NCBI GenBank assembly: GCA_031264105.1
Contig: JAISEM010000030.1
Location: 1 to 33,232, forward strand
Length of the DNA: 33,232 bases
Source: Endomicrobium sp.
GTDB taxonomy: Bacteria > Elusimicrobiota > Endomicrobiia > Endomicrobiales > Endomicrobiaceae
Direction: 5' to 3'
The translations under genes and the position numbers were made by a program. Under the pieces are notes generated by a model. It did no database searches. It was not told where the DNA came from and saw only the letters and a list, made by a program, of their open reading frames with translations. Positions 8,310 through 17,571 of this stretch are shown in pieces (positions within the stretch are counted from its first letter, which is position 1; each line of letters begins with the position of its first letter).

Positions 8310-9854
8310 ATGAGAATATTTTCTAGCATAAGTTTAAAAACAGGGATACTAGTTATAATAGGTATAGTTATTATTTCTACGGCTACCATGTTGGCTGTTT
8401 TTTTTAGTAAAACTTATAAAATAACTCTTGAAGATAGTCTTAAAAATAAAGCAAAAGTTCTTGCGGAAGAGTTAGCAGATTCAAGTATGAATGCCTTATA
8501 TACTAATCAGCAAAAAACTTTACAATATCTCGTTGAAAGTGCAGTATTTGAAGAGAATGTTGAAAGTGTTCAAGTCTATAATAGTGAATTGGTAGAAATA
8601 GCCGGATCTAAAACAATAAATCCAGATATTAGTAGTATCGTTATGGAGAAAGTTAATGGTAACAATTTATCACGTACAACTTATAAATATATATCCAAAG
8701 AAAAATCCAGATTTTATGAAGTAATAGCTCCAATTTTTTTATACGATAAATTCCTAAATATAATAGGAATATCTGTTCCTGGTAATGAAGATCCGGATCA
8801 ATCTAAAAATTTAATAGGAGCTTTAAAGATAATAGTCTCTTTTGAAAATATAGATAAAGAAATGGCAAGGGTAACAAGCATTATTATAATAATTTCTGTA
8901 ATTGTTATCATTTTTGGATTAGCATTGTCAGTTATATGTTCCAAAATATTGTTGAGTTCGATAGAAAAGCTAGCTTTTGGCGCTAAGAAGATGGCAGAAG
9001 GAGATTTGTCATACAGGGTTCCGTCAGTAAGCATTAAAGAAATTGATTCGCTAATTAAAGTATTCAACTCAATGGGAGAAACTTTGGAAAATACTTTAAA
9101 ATGTTTGTACAAAGAGAAAAAAGACCTGCTTGAAACAAAAGAGAATCTTGAAGGACTTATGGTCGAAATGAAAGAAATGCAAGGAAAGCTTTTAGATTCT
9201 GAGAAATTTGCAACAACTGGAAGGCTTGCTGCAATTTTAGCACATGAACTTAAAAATCCTTTGACAAGTCTTAAAAATATAATGTTCTTTTTTTCACAAA
9301 TAAAAGACTTCAGCGATGAAAAGTCTGTTGAAATGCTTGATACGTTTTTTTCTGAAGTTGACAGAATTAGCAGGATTATTTCAGAATTGCTTTCTTTTTC
9401 AAGATTGACTAGCATTCAAAAATCATTTATATTCATTGATGAACTTGCCAGTAGTGCTGTGCTTTCAGTGAATCTGCCTGAAAATGTAAAAATTGAAAGA
9501 GATCTTGAACACTTTGAAGCGGAAGTTGATTCTTCAAGAATAAAACAAGCTCTAGTACAGCTTATTGGAAATGCGAAAGATTCTATGTTGTCAGGAGGTA
9601 GTATACGTATATCAGCTAAAAGACTTAAAACTTTTTTTAGTATAAGGATAAAAGATACAGGTTGTGGGATTGACCCTAATATTCTAGGAAATATATGGGA
9701 TCCTCTTTTTACAACAAAACTTCAAGCTGTAGGGCTTGGTCTTGCAATAGTAAAGAAAATAGTAGAGTTACATTCTGGGACGATAACAGTAATAAGTGAA
9801 AAGAAGAAAGGTTCGGAATTCATTGTAGATATTCCATATTTGAGGGAGGATTAA
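8310..9854 (+). CDS. Membrane sensor histidine kinase
   Basis: This 514-residue inner-membrane kinase has a first membrane helix at about residues 11-33, a roughly 155-residue extracytoplasmic sensor region, a second helix at about 190-212, a HAMP segment (about 213-265, with MAEGDLSYRV), a coiled coil, and a dimerisation/phosphotransfer domain with His312 in LAHELKNPLTSL. The ATP-binding domain has an N-box (N421, QLIGNAKDSM), G1 (D449-TGCGID) and a G2-like VGLGLAIV. It should autophosphorylate and pass phosphate to the response regulator starting at the next base. The start is preceded by no strong Shine-Dalgarno sequence. The signal is unknown; the related NtrB-type architecture is an inference. 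Confidence 0.93.
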   Translation: MRIFSSISLKTGILVIIGIVIISTATMLAVFFSKTYKITLEDSLKNKAKVLAEELADSSMNALYTNQQKTLQYLVESAVFEENVESVQVYNSELVEIAGSKTINPDISSIVMEKVNGNNLSRTTYKYISKEKSRFYEVIAPIFLYDKFLNIIGISVPGNEDPDQSKNLIGALKIIVSFENIDKEMARVTSIIIIISVIVIIFGLALSVICSKILLSSIEKLAFGAKKMAEGDLSYRVPSVSIKEIDSLIKVFNSMGETLENTLKCLYKEKKDLLETKENLEGLMVEMKEMQGKLLDSEKFATTGRLAAILAHELKNPLTSLKNIMFFFSQIKDFSDEKSVEMLDTFFSEVDRISRIISELLSFSRLTSIQKSFIFIDELASSAVLSVNLPENVKIERDLEHFEAEVDSSRIKQALVQLIGNAKDSMLSGGSIRISAKRLKTFFSIRIKDTGCGIDPNILGNIWDPLFTTKLQAVGLGLAIVKKIVELHSGTITVISEKKKGSEFIVDIPYLRED

Positions 9855-10546
9855 TTGGCTAGTAAACTTAATATTCTTATTGCTGATGATGAAATGTCTT
9901 TAAGATCTTCTTTGAGAAATATTCTTGAAATGAAAAGCTATAATACTGCCGAGGCAAAAAATGGATTAGAGGCCGTAGAAGCCGTAAAGAATGGCAGCTT
10001 TGATGTAGTTTTTCTTGATATTAGAATGCCAGAAATGAATGGCATTGAAGCTTTTAGAGAAATAAGTAAATTCAATAAAAAAATTATCGTTATAATAATG
10101 ACAGCATATGCTCTTACGGACTTAATAAAAGAAGCAGAGCAAAAAGCATTTTTACTTATTGATAAACCTTTTGATATTCCTTATATTTTGGAAGTACTTA
10201 GAAATATAGAGGCAGGAAAATCGTATAGTAAAGAAAAAGTTGCTGTTATAGGCGAGAATTCAAGTTTAGTAACGATGTTGGGTAAGATTACGAAGTTTCT
10301 ATGTTTAAAAATAGCGATATTTTTCTTGCATCTTCCCCAGAGTCTTTTAAAGCAGTTTTGATAGATCCTGTTTCTGAAAATAATATAAATGATTTACATC
10401 AAAAGTTAAAAGAGAAAAACTTAAATTTAAAGATAATGTCAATAGTTAGTTTTGATAGTCCTGTATTGGAGTTTCTCAAGAAGGCAAACTTGCCGTTTGT
10501 AAGAAAACCTTTTAATGAAGAAGATCTTCTTAAACAAATAATATAA
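9855..10546 (+). pseudogene. Response regulator with frameshift (receiver plus second receiver-like half)
   Basis: A TTG start at 9855, directly after the kinase stop and preceded by GGAGG, opens a receiver domain with D11-D12, phosphoacceptor D55 (VVFLDIRMPEMNG), T83 and K104 (DKPFD). At about 10285-10295 the frame breaks: frame one continues with meaningless residues to 10361, while the next frame gives DYEVSMFKNSDIFLASS through ANLPFVRKPFNEEDLL to 10546. The whole would be about 230 residues. The second half ends in a KPF motif like the end of a receiver but lacks a clear acceptor Asp; no DNA-binding or AAA+ domain is present. The shift truncates the protein after residue about 148, leaving the first receiver whole. 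Confidence 0.75.
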
Positions 10547-10632
10547 AGTTTGATGGGAAGACAAAACTTGAATCAAAATCTAAGAAGGCTCGGTTTTGCT
10601 ATTGAACTACCCAATCAGTTCAGGAATAAAAA

Positions 10633-11082
10633 ATGGGAAAGAAAATATTTTCATCAAATAGAAAGGCTTATTATAATTACGAGATACTTGAGAAGCTGGA
10701 GGTAGGAATTGTCTTATCTGGATACGAAGTAAAATCAGTAAGACGATCAAACATAAGTCTTGTGGATAGTATAGTAAGATTTTCAAATGGAGAAGCATTC
10801 GTTGAAAATGTTTTTATCGCGCCGTACGAACAAATATCATCGCACATTATAGATTATAATGCGAAAAGAAAAAGAAAGCTTTTAATGCATAAATCTGAAA
10901 TTAATAAATTGCATGCAAAAGTTAGAGAAAGAGGTCTTACTGTTGTTCCTCTGGAGACTTATACTGACGTAAAAGGGAAAGTAAAACTTCTTATAGGGCT
11001 TGCCAAAGGTAAAAAAGCTTATGATAAGAGAGAAGCTATAAAGAAAAAAGATATTGCCAGAGAAGCAGCAAAAGAATATTAA
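10633..11082 (+). CDS. smpB: SsrA-binding protein SmpB
   Basis: This 149-residue protein has the SmpB pattern: an N-terminal NRKAYYNYEILEKLEVGI, SGYEVKSVRR, NVFIAPYEQ, RKRKLLMHKSEI and a basic tail with KGKKAYDKRE. SmpB binds tmRNA and is needed for rescue of stalled ribosomes. No tmRNA gene was recognised in the window. The 86 bases upstream contain a short open stretch but no clear gene. The AddA-like gene starts 18 bases after its stop. Confidence 0.97.
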   Translation: MGKKIFSSNRKAYYNYEILEKLEVGIVLSGYEVKSVRRSNISLVDSIVRFSNGEAFVENVFIAPYEQISSHIIDYNAKRKRKLLMHKSEINKLHAKVRERGLTVVPLETYTDVKGKVKLLIGLAKGKKAYDKREAIKKKDIAREAAKEY

Positions 11083-11100
11083 CTTGTATTTGTAAATCAT

Positions 11101-14100
11101 ATGAGTAAATCTCGGATAATTTCTGTTCAAGCCTCTGCTGGTTCTGGCAAGACGTATAATCTTGCCAAAAGATACATTTACCTATTATTTAATTCTGATG
11201 AAAATATAAACATAAAAAATATTATAGCAGTCACTTTTACAAACAAAGCGACTCTTGAAATGAAATACAGAGTTATAAATTATCTTAAAAAAGCCGCTTT
11301 GGAACAGGACCCCAACGGCTTTTTTGACGATTTAAAATTGTCAAAACAAGAAATTGCTAAAAAGAGTAAAGCAATTTTAAATACGATTCTTACCTCTTAC
11401 GATAGTTTTAACATAAGTACAATAGACAGCTTCAAAAATCGCATATTAAAATCTTGCGCTATGAGTATTGATATATCTCCGAATTTCATAATAGAACAAG
11501 ATTATTCTGATACCCTCATGTTTTCTTTAGAAAACTTTCTGCAAAAAACTAAAAGATCTGGTAATTTAAAAAGCATGGTTTTAAAATGCGTCTCCCAATA
11601 CCTTATGAGAGATTCTGGTTGGCTTCCTAAAGAGAGCATATACGGAGAAATATTAAAAATTTTTAATAAGTCTGGAAATTCAGGCAAAGATATATTTTGC
11701 ATTAATGACGTAAATTTTAGAAATGAACTTTATTCAATGGCGCAAGCAATTGAAAAAAAAGTTGTAGATTTTTCAAAATTCCTAATAAAATTAAAACTAA
11801 ACGCTCATTATGGTAAAGCAGTGTCTAAAGTTTTAAAAACAGGAGCTAAATTATTCCTTTCTGCGAGTACTATTCCTCAAAGATTTAAATATGGTGATTT
11901 AGAGTATTTAAGAAATCCTCAAAAGTCTCAAGAAGCTGAGAATATATGGCATGAAATCCACAATGATATTTGTTCTCTTTGCCAATTCTATGTTGAAAAT
12001 TATTATGGTATTTATTCACAAATATACTCGGAAGTTTCTCTTGAGTTTGATAAACAATCAAAAAAAGATGGTGTAGTATATTTAAATGAAATAAATAAAA
12101 AAATTGTTAATTATTTTGAAAACGACAACAATATAATGCCTGAGATTTATTATAAGCTTTCTGAAAAATATAAGCATTTTCTAATTGACGAATTTCAAGA
12201 TACAAGTACTGTTCAATGGGTTGGAATTAAAAGATTTATAGAGGAAAGTTTAGCAGAAGGAGGAAGCTTCTTTTTTGTTGGAGACGTAAAGCAGGCCATC
12301 TATTCTTTTAGAGGTGGAAGATCAGAGTTATTTAACTCTATTGCAAATGAATTTTCTTCAGCTGAAATAGAAAAAAAATATTTAAATCGAAATTTTAGAA
12401 CAAGAAAGACAATAGTTGATTTTAATAATAAAGTTTTTTCTTTGGAAAATATTAAAAAGCTTTTTAATTCTTTTTGCGAATGCGAAAAAGAAAAAATTGA
12501 AACTGATTTTACAAAGATGATAGAAACCTATGATTTTTCACAACAACAATCCCAAAAAGATGGTGGATACGTTGAAATCAATACAATAGACAAAGGTTGT
12601 GATGATATTGATGAAGAAATAAAGCAAAAATTTATATCTTGCATTCTTCGGATTTCAGAGAGATTTAATCCTCGAGATATAGCGGTTTTGTGTAGATCAA
12701 ACGAAGAAATACTTAAAGTAAGTCTATGGCTTTTAGAAAACAATTATGAAGTTGAATCGCCACAAACTTTGAATATAAGAAATAATAGTTTTATAAAGCA
12801 GATAGTTTCACTATTGATGTTTATAAATTCCCCTATAGACAGTCTTTCATTTTCGTCTTTTTTGTTTAGCGAAATTTTTTCTAAGGCGTCTGGCATTTCC
12901 AACGAAAAAATGGCCGAATTTATTTTTGATTGTAAGTTAGATATTAAATCAAAGACCCTTTATAAAGTTTTTAGAGAAAAATATAAAGATATATGGAACG
13001 AGTATTTTAAGGAATTTTTTGTAAAAGCAGGTTTTATTCCAACGTATGAATTGACACTTTCCATACTTGATAGATTTAATATCGGAAATTTTCCCGAAGG
13101 GAAAGCTTTTATAGTGCGATTTCTTGAGATTATAAAAGATTTTGAAACTCAAAAGCCAGGTCTTAAGAATTTCTTAGAATATTTCAAAAGTCTTAGCAGT
13201 GATAAGGACGAACTTTATATAAAAAACTCTTTTGGTAATGGAATAAAGGTGATGACTGTCCATAAGTCTAAAGGATTGGAATTTCCTGTTGTGATAGTTC
13301 CTTATCTTAAACTTTCATCCGAATCTGTAAGAAATCCTTATTTTGATGATTTTGGTGAAAAGATAAAATTGTTAAATATAACAAAAGATCTCGCAGATTT
13401 TTCGCCAAATGCAAGAAAAGTGTATGAGAAAGAAAAGCTAAATTCTCTGCTAGGAGAACTCAACGTTTTATACGTTTCAATGACAAGAAGCAAATACGAA
13501 TTTTATGGAATAGTTCCGCCAAAAACTAAGCAATCAAATAACTTAATAGCTGCTTTGTTTGACGGCGAAAACTTTTCTTTAGGACAAAAGCAAAAATATC
13601 TGTCAGACTGCTATAAAAAAGAAGATGTGATATACGACTCATATGTTTCTGCAGGTTACAAAGATATAAATAAATATCCAATTATTTCTAAAAAAAACTC
13701 GTTTGACATCACTGAAACTAGAAAAAAAGGGATTATTGTCCACTATGCTTTATCAAAAATTATTACGGTTAAAGATGGAAATATGGAAGATATTATTAAA
13801 GACTCGCTAAAATTTACAGAAAGAAGATTCTCTTTTGAGGACGTTAGTTTTGTAAAAGAGAAGTTAAAACGATTGTTTTCTTCAAAAGAAATACTTGAAA
13901 TATTTTCTTATGAAAAAGATAGAGTTTTTAATGAGAAAGAAATTGTGGATCTTTACGGAAGATCTTATAGAATAGACAAACTCATAGTTAGTGATGATAG
14001 TTTTACAGTAATTGATTTCAAAAGCTCAAATTATGATGAAGAAGAGAATAAAAAACAGTTAGAAAATTATGTGTTGTTGGTATCTGAGATTTATCCAGAT

Positions 14101-14163
14101 AAAAAAGCTTTTGCTTATATTGTAGACATAGATAAAAACTCATTGGTGGAAATGTGTCATTAA
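11101..14163 (+). CDS. addA: AddA/RecB-like helicase-nuclease
   Basis: This 1020-residue UvrD-type helicase carries Walker A (ASAGSGKT, residues 11-18), motif Ia (VTFTNKATLEMK), Walker B with FLIDEFQDTS, motif III (GDVKQAIYSFRGG), motif V (VMTVHKSKGLEFPVVIV) and motif VI (LNVLYVSMTRSKYEF). A C-terminal PD-(D/E)XK nuclease follows, with D959 (YRIDKL), D972-F-K974 (VIDFKSS) and QLENYVLL. This is the architecture of AddA, which with AddB processes double-strand breaks for RecA. It is a little shorter than typical AddA (about 1,200 residues). The downstream gene overlaps it by ten bases. The symbol follows architecture; RecB or AdnA-type names are alternatives. Confidence 0.85.
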   Translation: MSKSRIISVQASAGSGKTYNLAKRYIYLLFNSDENINIKNIIAVTFTNKATLEMKYRVINYLKKAALEQDPNGFFDDLKLSKQEIAKKSKAILNTILTSYDSFNISTIDSFKNRILKSCAMSIDISPNFIIEQDYSDTLMFSLENFLQKTKRSGNLKSMVLKCVSQYLMRDSGWLPKESIYGEILKIFNKSGNSGKDIFCINDVNFRNELYSMAQAIEKKVVDFSKFLIKLKLNAHYGKAVSKVLKTGAKLFLSASTIPQRFKYGDLEYLRNPQKSQEAENIWHEIHNDICSLCQFYVENYYGIYSQIYSEVSLEFDKQSKKDGVVYLNEINKKIVNYFENDNNIMPEIYYKLSEKYKHFLIDEFQDTSTVQWVGIKRFIEESLAEGGSFFFVGDVKQAIYSFRGGRSELFNSIANEFSSAEIEKKYLNRNFRTRKTIVDFNNKVFSLENIKKLFNSFCECEKEKIETDFTKMIETYDFSQQQSQKDGGYVEINTIDKGCDDIDEEIKQKFISCILRISERFNPRDIAVLCRSNEEILKVSLWLLENNYEVESPQTLNIRNNSFIKQIVSLLMFINSPIDSLSFSSFLFSEIFSKASGISNEKMAEFIFDCKLDIKSKTLYKVFREKYKDIWNEYFKEFFVKAGFIPTYELTLSILDRFNIGNFPEGKAFIVRFLEIIKDFETQKPGLKNFLEYFKSLSSDKDELYIKNSFGNGIKVMTVHKSKGLEFPVVIVPYLKLSSESVRNPYFDDFGEKIKLLNITKDLADFSPNARKVYEKEKLNSLLGELNVLYVSMTRSKYEFYGIVPPKTKQSNNLIAALFDGENFSLGQKQKYLSDCYKKEDVIYDSYVSAGYKDINKYPIISKKNSFDITETRKKGIIVHYALSKIITVKDGNMEDIIKDSLKFTERRFSFEDVSFVKEKLKRLFSSKEILEIFSYEKDRVFNEKEIVDLYGRSYRIDKLIVSDDSFTVIDFKSSNYDEEENKKQLENYVLLVSEIYPDKKAFAYIVDIDKNSLVEMCH

Positions 14164-16946
14164 TAATAAATGTAGATATTAACAAAAATATAATTGATTT
14201 TACATCAGAATATATTTCAAAATCAAATAAGAAAATTGCCGTTATAAGCGGTGGAAAGAGACCTTCTCTTTTTATAAAGAGAAAACTCGCGCAAGATAAA
14301 GGCAAAGCTTTTTTCTCTCCAAGTTTTTATACAAATGATGAGTTTGTTGAACAATCTGTTTTTGAAAAATTAAAACTTATTAAAATATCAGATATTGAAG
14401 CATCGTATACGGTATATAAAATTATAAAAGATGAAGTGCCGCATCTTTTAAAAGAAGATTCTTCTTTTGCGTCATTTATGGAATGGTCTTTGGAGATTTT
14501 TTCATTTATAGAGCGACTAGACCTAGAAAATGTTTCACAAGAGAAACTTAGATCTATAAAAGCAAATGCTGAAATTGGTTATGATGTGCCTGAAAATATG
14601 AATAATTTATTAAAAAATATTTTTAAAATAAGAAAAAGTTTTCATGCAGAACTAGAAAAATCGTATAAAACTACAAAAGGATTTAGTTTTCTTAAAGCTG
14701 TAGAGTCAGATTGTTGTTTAGGTAACGATGAATTTGAAGAAATAATATTGTTGGCGCCTTTTTACCTGCATAAAACCGAAATTAAAATCTTTAAGAGAAT
14801 TTACGATTCTGGAAAACTCACGATAATTGTTCAAGGAGATCCTAAAGAGTTTGATGTCCTTGAAAATTTATATATGGAATTTGGGCAAATATCACCAAAT
14901 CTAAAACCATTAAAGAATAACTATGAACTAAGTATATATTCTGCTAGCGATGACCAATCTCAAGGAAGTTTGTTGAAAAATCTGATTAGCTCATATAGCC
15001 AAGAAGATTTTGATAATGCTGTAATTGTTGTCCCTGATACGAAAATGTTGCAGTCTGTAATATCTGAAATTTCAATAGTCACAGATAAGTATAACGTATC
15101 TGCTGGATATTCTGCTGATAAAACAGCGGTATTTTCTCTCATAAATGAGATTATAGAAGCCCAGCTTTCAAAAAGAGAAGACTGCTATTATTCAAAGCAT
15201 ATTATAAGAATATTAACTAATCCGCTTTTCAAGAATATAAGGTTTTTTGGTGAGAGCGCTATATCTAGAATCGTCTCCCATAAAATTGAAGAGTCTTTAA
15301 CTTCAGGCTCAAATAAAAATTTAAGCGGTAAGATGTTTGCTTCTTTTAAAGAAATAACAGAAGATAAAGTCCTTATAGAAGATATAGAAAAAAATATATT
15401 CGGAGCAGGGCAATATTTATCAGTTGAAAAAATTAAAAAAATATTAAATGAAATTTTCGAAGATTTTTTCGTATCTTGGGAAAGTATAGAGACATTCAAC
15501 AATTTGTCAGAAGTTCTTTTTCGTTTTTTAAACAAATTATATAGAATGTCTGCTGTCAACAGTTATCCATTAAATATAGAGGCAATGGATATTCTATTGT
15601 CTATGTGCGAAGAAATGAAGTGTGGTGAAGTTTCAAAAGTACGCTTTAAAAATGAAGAAATACTTACGGTTTTTAAAAAGTTTACAAAAAATAAAAGAAT
15701 GTCTCTGCCAGGATCTCCATTAAAAGGACTACAGATATTAGGCCTTTTAGAATCGAGAAATCTTTTTTTTGAAAATGTCTTTATAGTCGGTATGACAGAT
15801 TCTGCAATTCCTGCTGTAAAAAAAGATTATTCTTTAGTGCCTAAAGATATAATGTACTGTTTAGGCATAGAAATGACTCGTAAAGAATATGAAATACAGA
15901 AATATCATTTTAACAGGCTTATTGCTGGAGCCAAAAAGTTAAATCTTATTTACCCAGATAACGACAAAGAAGAACGTAGCAGGTTTATAGAATCTATAAT
16001 ATGGGAAAGACAGCTTGAAAAAAAAGATTTAGATACTGTAAAAGTAAACAGGTTTGTTTTGCCAAAGTTTTCAATAAAAAAAACTTTAAAACAAAAATAT
16101 GAAAAAACAAAAAAGATTAAAGAATATTTAAAGAATATTCCATATACTTATAGTAAAATTGATTCTTATTTAACGTGTAGATTGAAGTTTTATTTTCAAT
16201 ATGTGTTGTCGCTTGACGAAGAACGCGAGATAGGAAGTGATATTTCTGGCGCAGACATAGGAAATTTTATACATGATTTTTTAAAAGATGTTTTTTATGA
16301 AAGCCTTGCAGTTGAAGAGTTGCAAACAGAAAAGTTTAAAAAAGATTTTTTTAAGAAGCTTAACTATAAATTTGAGGCTTCTTCTTATTTTAGTTTTAGA
16401 GAAGATGCTTTTCTCATAAAAGAAGTTTTTGCAAACAGAATGGAAAAAGTTTTAGAAAAAGAAAAGCGGAGAGACTTTAAAAATATTTATATATGCGAAA
16501 AAGAATATAATTCAAATATTAAAACGGATTCTAGAAATACTTATAAACTCAACTGTAGAATAGATAGAATAGACGCTGGCATTACAGATTATATGATATT
16601 TGATTATAAGACAGGGTATATCAATGATAATATTGTTTCAAAAAAATATTTTGATAATTTAAATTTCGACAGACAAGACATAAAAAGAGCTGTTAAATCT
16701 TTACAACTTCCTTTATATAAATATATCTTTGAAAAAGAATCAGGATTAAAAGTTGTGCAATCTGGCGTATATAATTTAAAAAAGGCTGAAATCGTAAACT
16801 TCCCGCAGGAACAATATATACAAGAAAAATGTATCGATATAATAAAATTTTTGCTTGACGAATTAAATTCGGGAGATTATTTTATTTTTGACGAAAAAGA
16901 TGAGCCTAACTGCAAGGCTTGCAAATATTTCTACATATGCAGATAA
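14154..16946 (+). CDS. addB: AddB-like nuclease subunit with iron-sulfur cysteines
   Basis: A GTG at 14154 inside the end of the AddA-like gene starts a 930-residue protein; translation is probably coupled. The N-terminal two thirds look like an inactive helicase fold without a good Walker A. The C-terminal nuclease has SYLTCRLKFYFQYVL (C675), IGNFIHDFL, CRIDRID, D817-YK819 (IFDYKTG) and QLPLYKYIF, then C920-x2-C923-x5-C929 at the very end. One distant plus three clustered cysteines is the 4Fe-4S arrangement known in AddB nucleases. It should cut the opposite strand while AddA unwinds. The N-terminus is divergent, so family assignment rests on the C-terminal half and the operon. Confidence 0.85.
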   Translation: MSLIINVDINKNIIDFTSEYISKSNKKIAVISGGKRPSLFIKRKLAQDKGKAFFSPSFYTNDEFVEQSVFEKLKLIKISDIEASYTVYKIIKDEVPHLLKEDSSFASFMEWSLEIFSFIERLDLENVSQEKLRSIKANAEIGYDVPENMNNLLKNIFKIRKSFHAELEKSYKTTKGFSFLKAVESDCCLGNDEFEEIILLAPFYLHKTEIKIFKRIYDSGKLTIIVQGDPKEFDVLENLYMEFGQISPNLKPLKNNYELSIYSASDDQSQGSLLKNLISSYSQEDFDNAVIVVPDTKMLQSVISEISIVTDKYNVSAGYSADKTAVFSLINEIIEAQLSKREDCYYSKHIIRILTNPLFKNIRFFGESAISRIVSHKIEESLTSGSNKNLSGKMFASFKEITEDKVLIEDIEKNIFGAGQYLSVEKIKKILNEIFEDFFVSWESIETFNNLSEVLFRFLNKLYRMSAVNSYPLNIEAMDILLSMCEEMKCGEVSKVRFKNEEILTVFKKFTKNKRMSLPGSPLKGLQILGLLESRNLFFENVFIVGMTDSAIPAVKKDYSLVPKDIMYCLGIEMTRKEYEIQKYHFNRLIAGAKKLNLIYPDNDKEERSRFIESIIWERQLEKKDLDTVKVNRFVLPKFSIKKTLKQKYEKTKKIKEYLKNIPYTYSKIDSYLTCRLKFYFQYVLSLDEEREIGSDISGADIGNFIHDFLKDVFYESLAVEELQTEKFKKDFFKKLNYKFEASSYFSFREDAFLIKEVFANRMEKVLEKEKRRDFKNIYICEKEYNSNIKTDSRNTYKLNCRIDRIDAGITDYMIFDYKTGYINDNIVSKKYFDNLNFDRQDIKRAVKSLQLPLYKYIFEKESGLKVVQSGVYNLKKAEIVNFPQEQYIQEKCIDIIKFLLDELNSGDYFIFDEKDEPNCKACKYFYICR

Positions 16947-17119
16947 AACTTTACTGAAGCTTTATTCATTATTCTAATACTTTCCTTATTATAAACCTTG
17001 TTTGTTATAGCGTGCATTCTATAATTCACAAAAAACCTTTTTTTGAATTTTCCACACTTGCCGTTTTGTTTATACTAGTTATAAATCTATGTTTTCTGTG
17101 AGAAATAATTAATAGGGAA
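16947..17119. other. Non-coding gap after addB
   Basis: AT-rich sequence with stops in all frames. I see no gene, RNA or strong terminator here. The IS remnant begins at about 17120. Confidence 0.5.
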
Positions 17120-17354
17120 AGTTGAACGCTTTAGTCCGTAGGCTTCTTGGGTTGTCTTAAAGCCGCGTTTAGTGTAAAATAAAACGATCCTTTTACTCTC
17201 TTTTGCCGTTTTGTCAAAGTAGGCTAAATTAACGGCTCAAGCTACGCCTTTGTCCCTTTCGTTGGCGACTAACGATAAAAAGTGTTGTAATTTTGCATAT
17301 TAAACCTCTACAAAAAACTTATTTTACGTCAAATGTCTAATATCTGTTTGAACT
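17120..17354 (-). mobile_element. Insertion-sequence remnant, copy 2 (left end and transposase start)
   Basis: The reverse complement aligns over about 180 bases with 35-219 of copy 1, sharing for example the exact 16-mer AAGACAACCCAAGAAG. Its best frame reads LAYFDKTAKESKRI and LFYTKRGFKTTQEAYGLKRST, the N-terminal helix-turn-helix of an integrase-type transposase, interrupted upstream by stops. The left terminal repeat is at 17321-17354 (reverse complement GTTCAAACAGATATTAGACA). The rest of the transposase is deleted. Copy 1 carries the opposite end. Confidence 0.7.
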
Positions 17355-17498
17355 TTTTCACAGAAAATATTTAAAAAACATGGAATTCCAGAAGCAAAAA
17401 AGAAAGTATAGGGTATGACGGAAAAGCTAAAAATAGAAGAGCAGAGCAGAGATATTTATCCTGGCTGCCTCTAACTGATAGACTCAGTCTCTAAATTT
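17355..17498. other. Intergenic stretch before the ilvD promoter
   Basis: No convincing reading frame, RNA or repeat seen. A short open piece (GIPEAKKKV) around 17390-17415 may be a trace of a lost gene but cannot be identified. Confidence 0.4.
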
Positions 17499-17529
17499 TT
17501 GTATACAAAAAAATAAAATTTAGTATAAT
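17499..17529 (+). promoter_or_regulatory. Candidate promoter of ilvD
   Basis: TTGTAT (17499-17504) and TATAAT (17524-17529) are 19 bases apart, leaving a leader of about 37 bases. The spacing is long but the -10 box is perfect. Confidence 0.5.
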
Positions 17530-17571
17530 ACTAATAAGTTACAAATAAATAATGATGTATTTGGAGTTATT

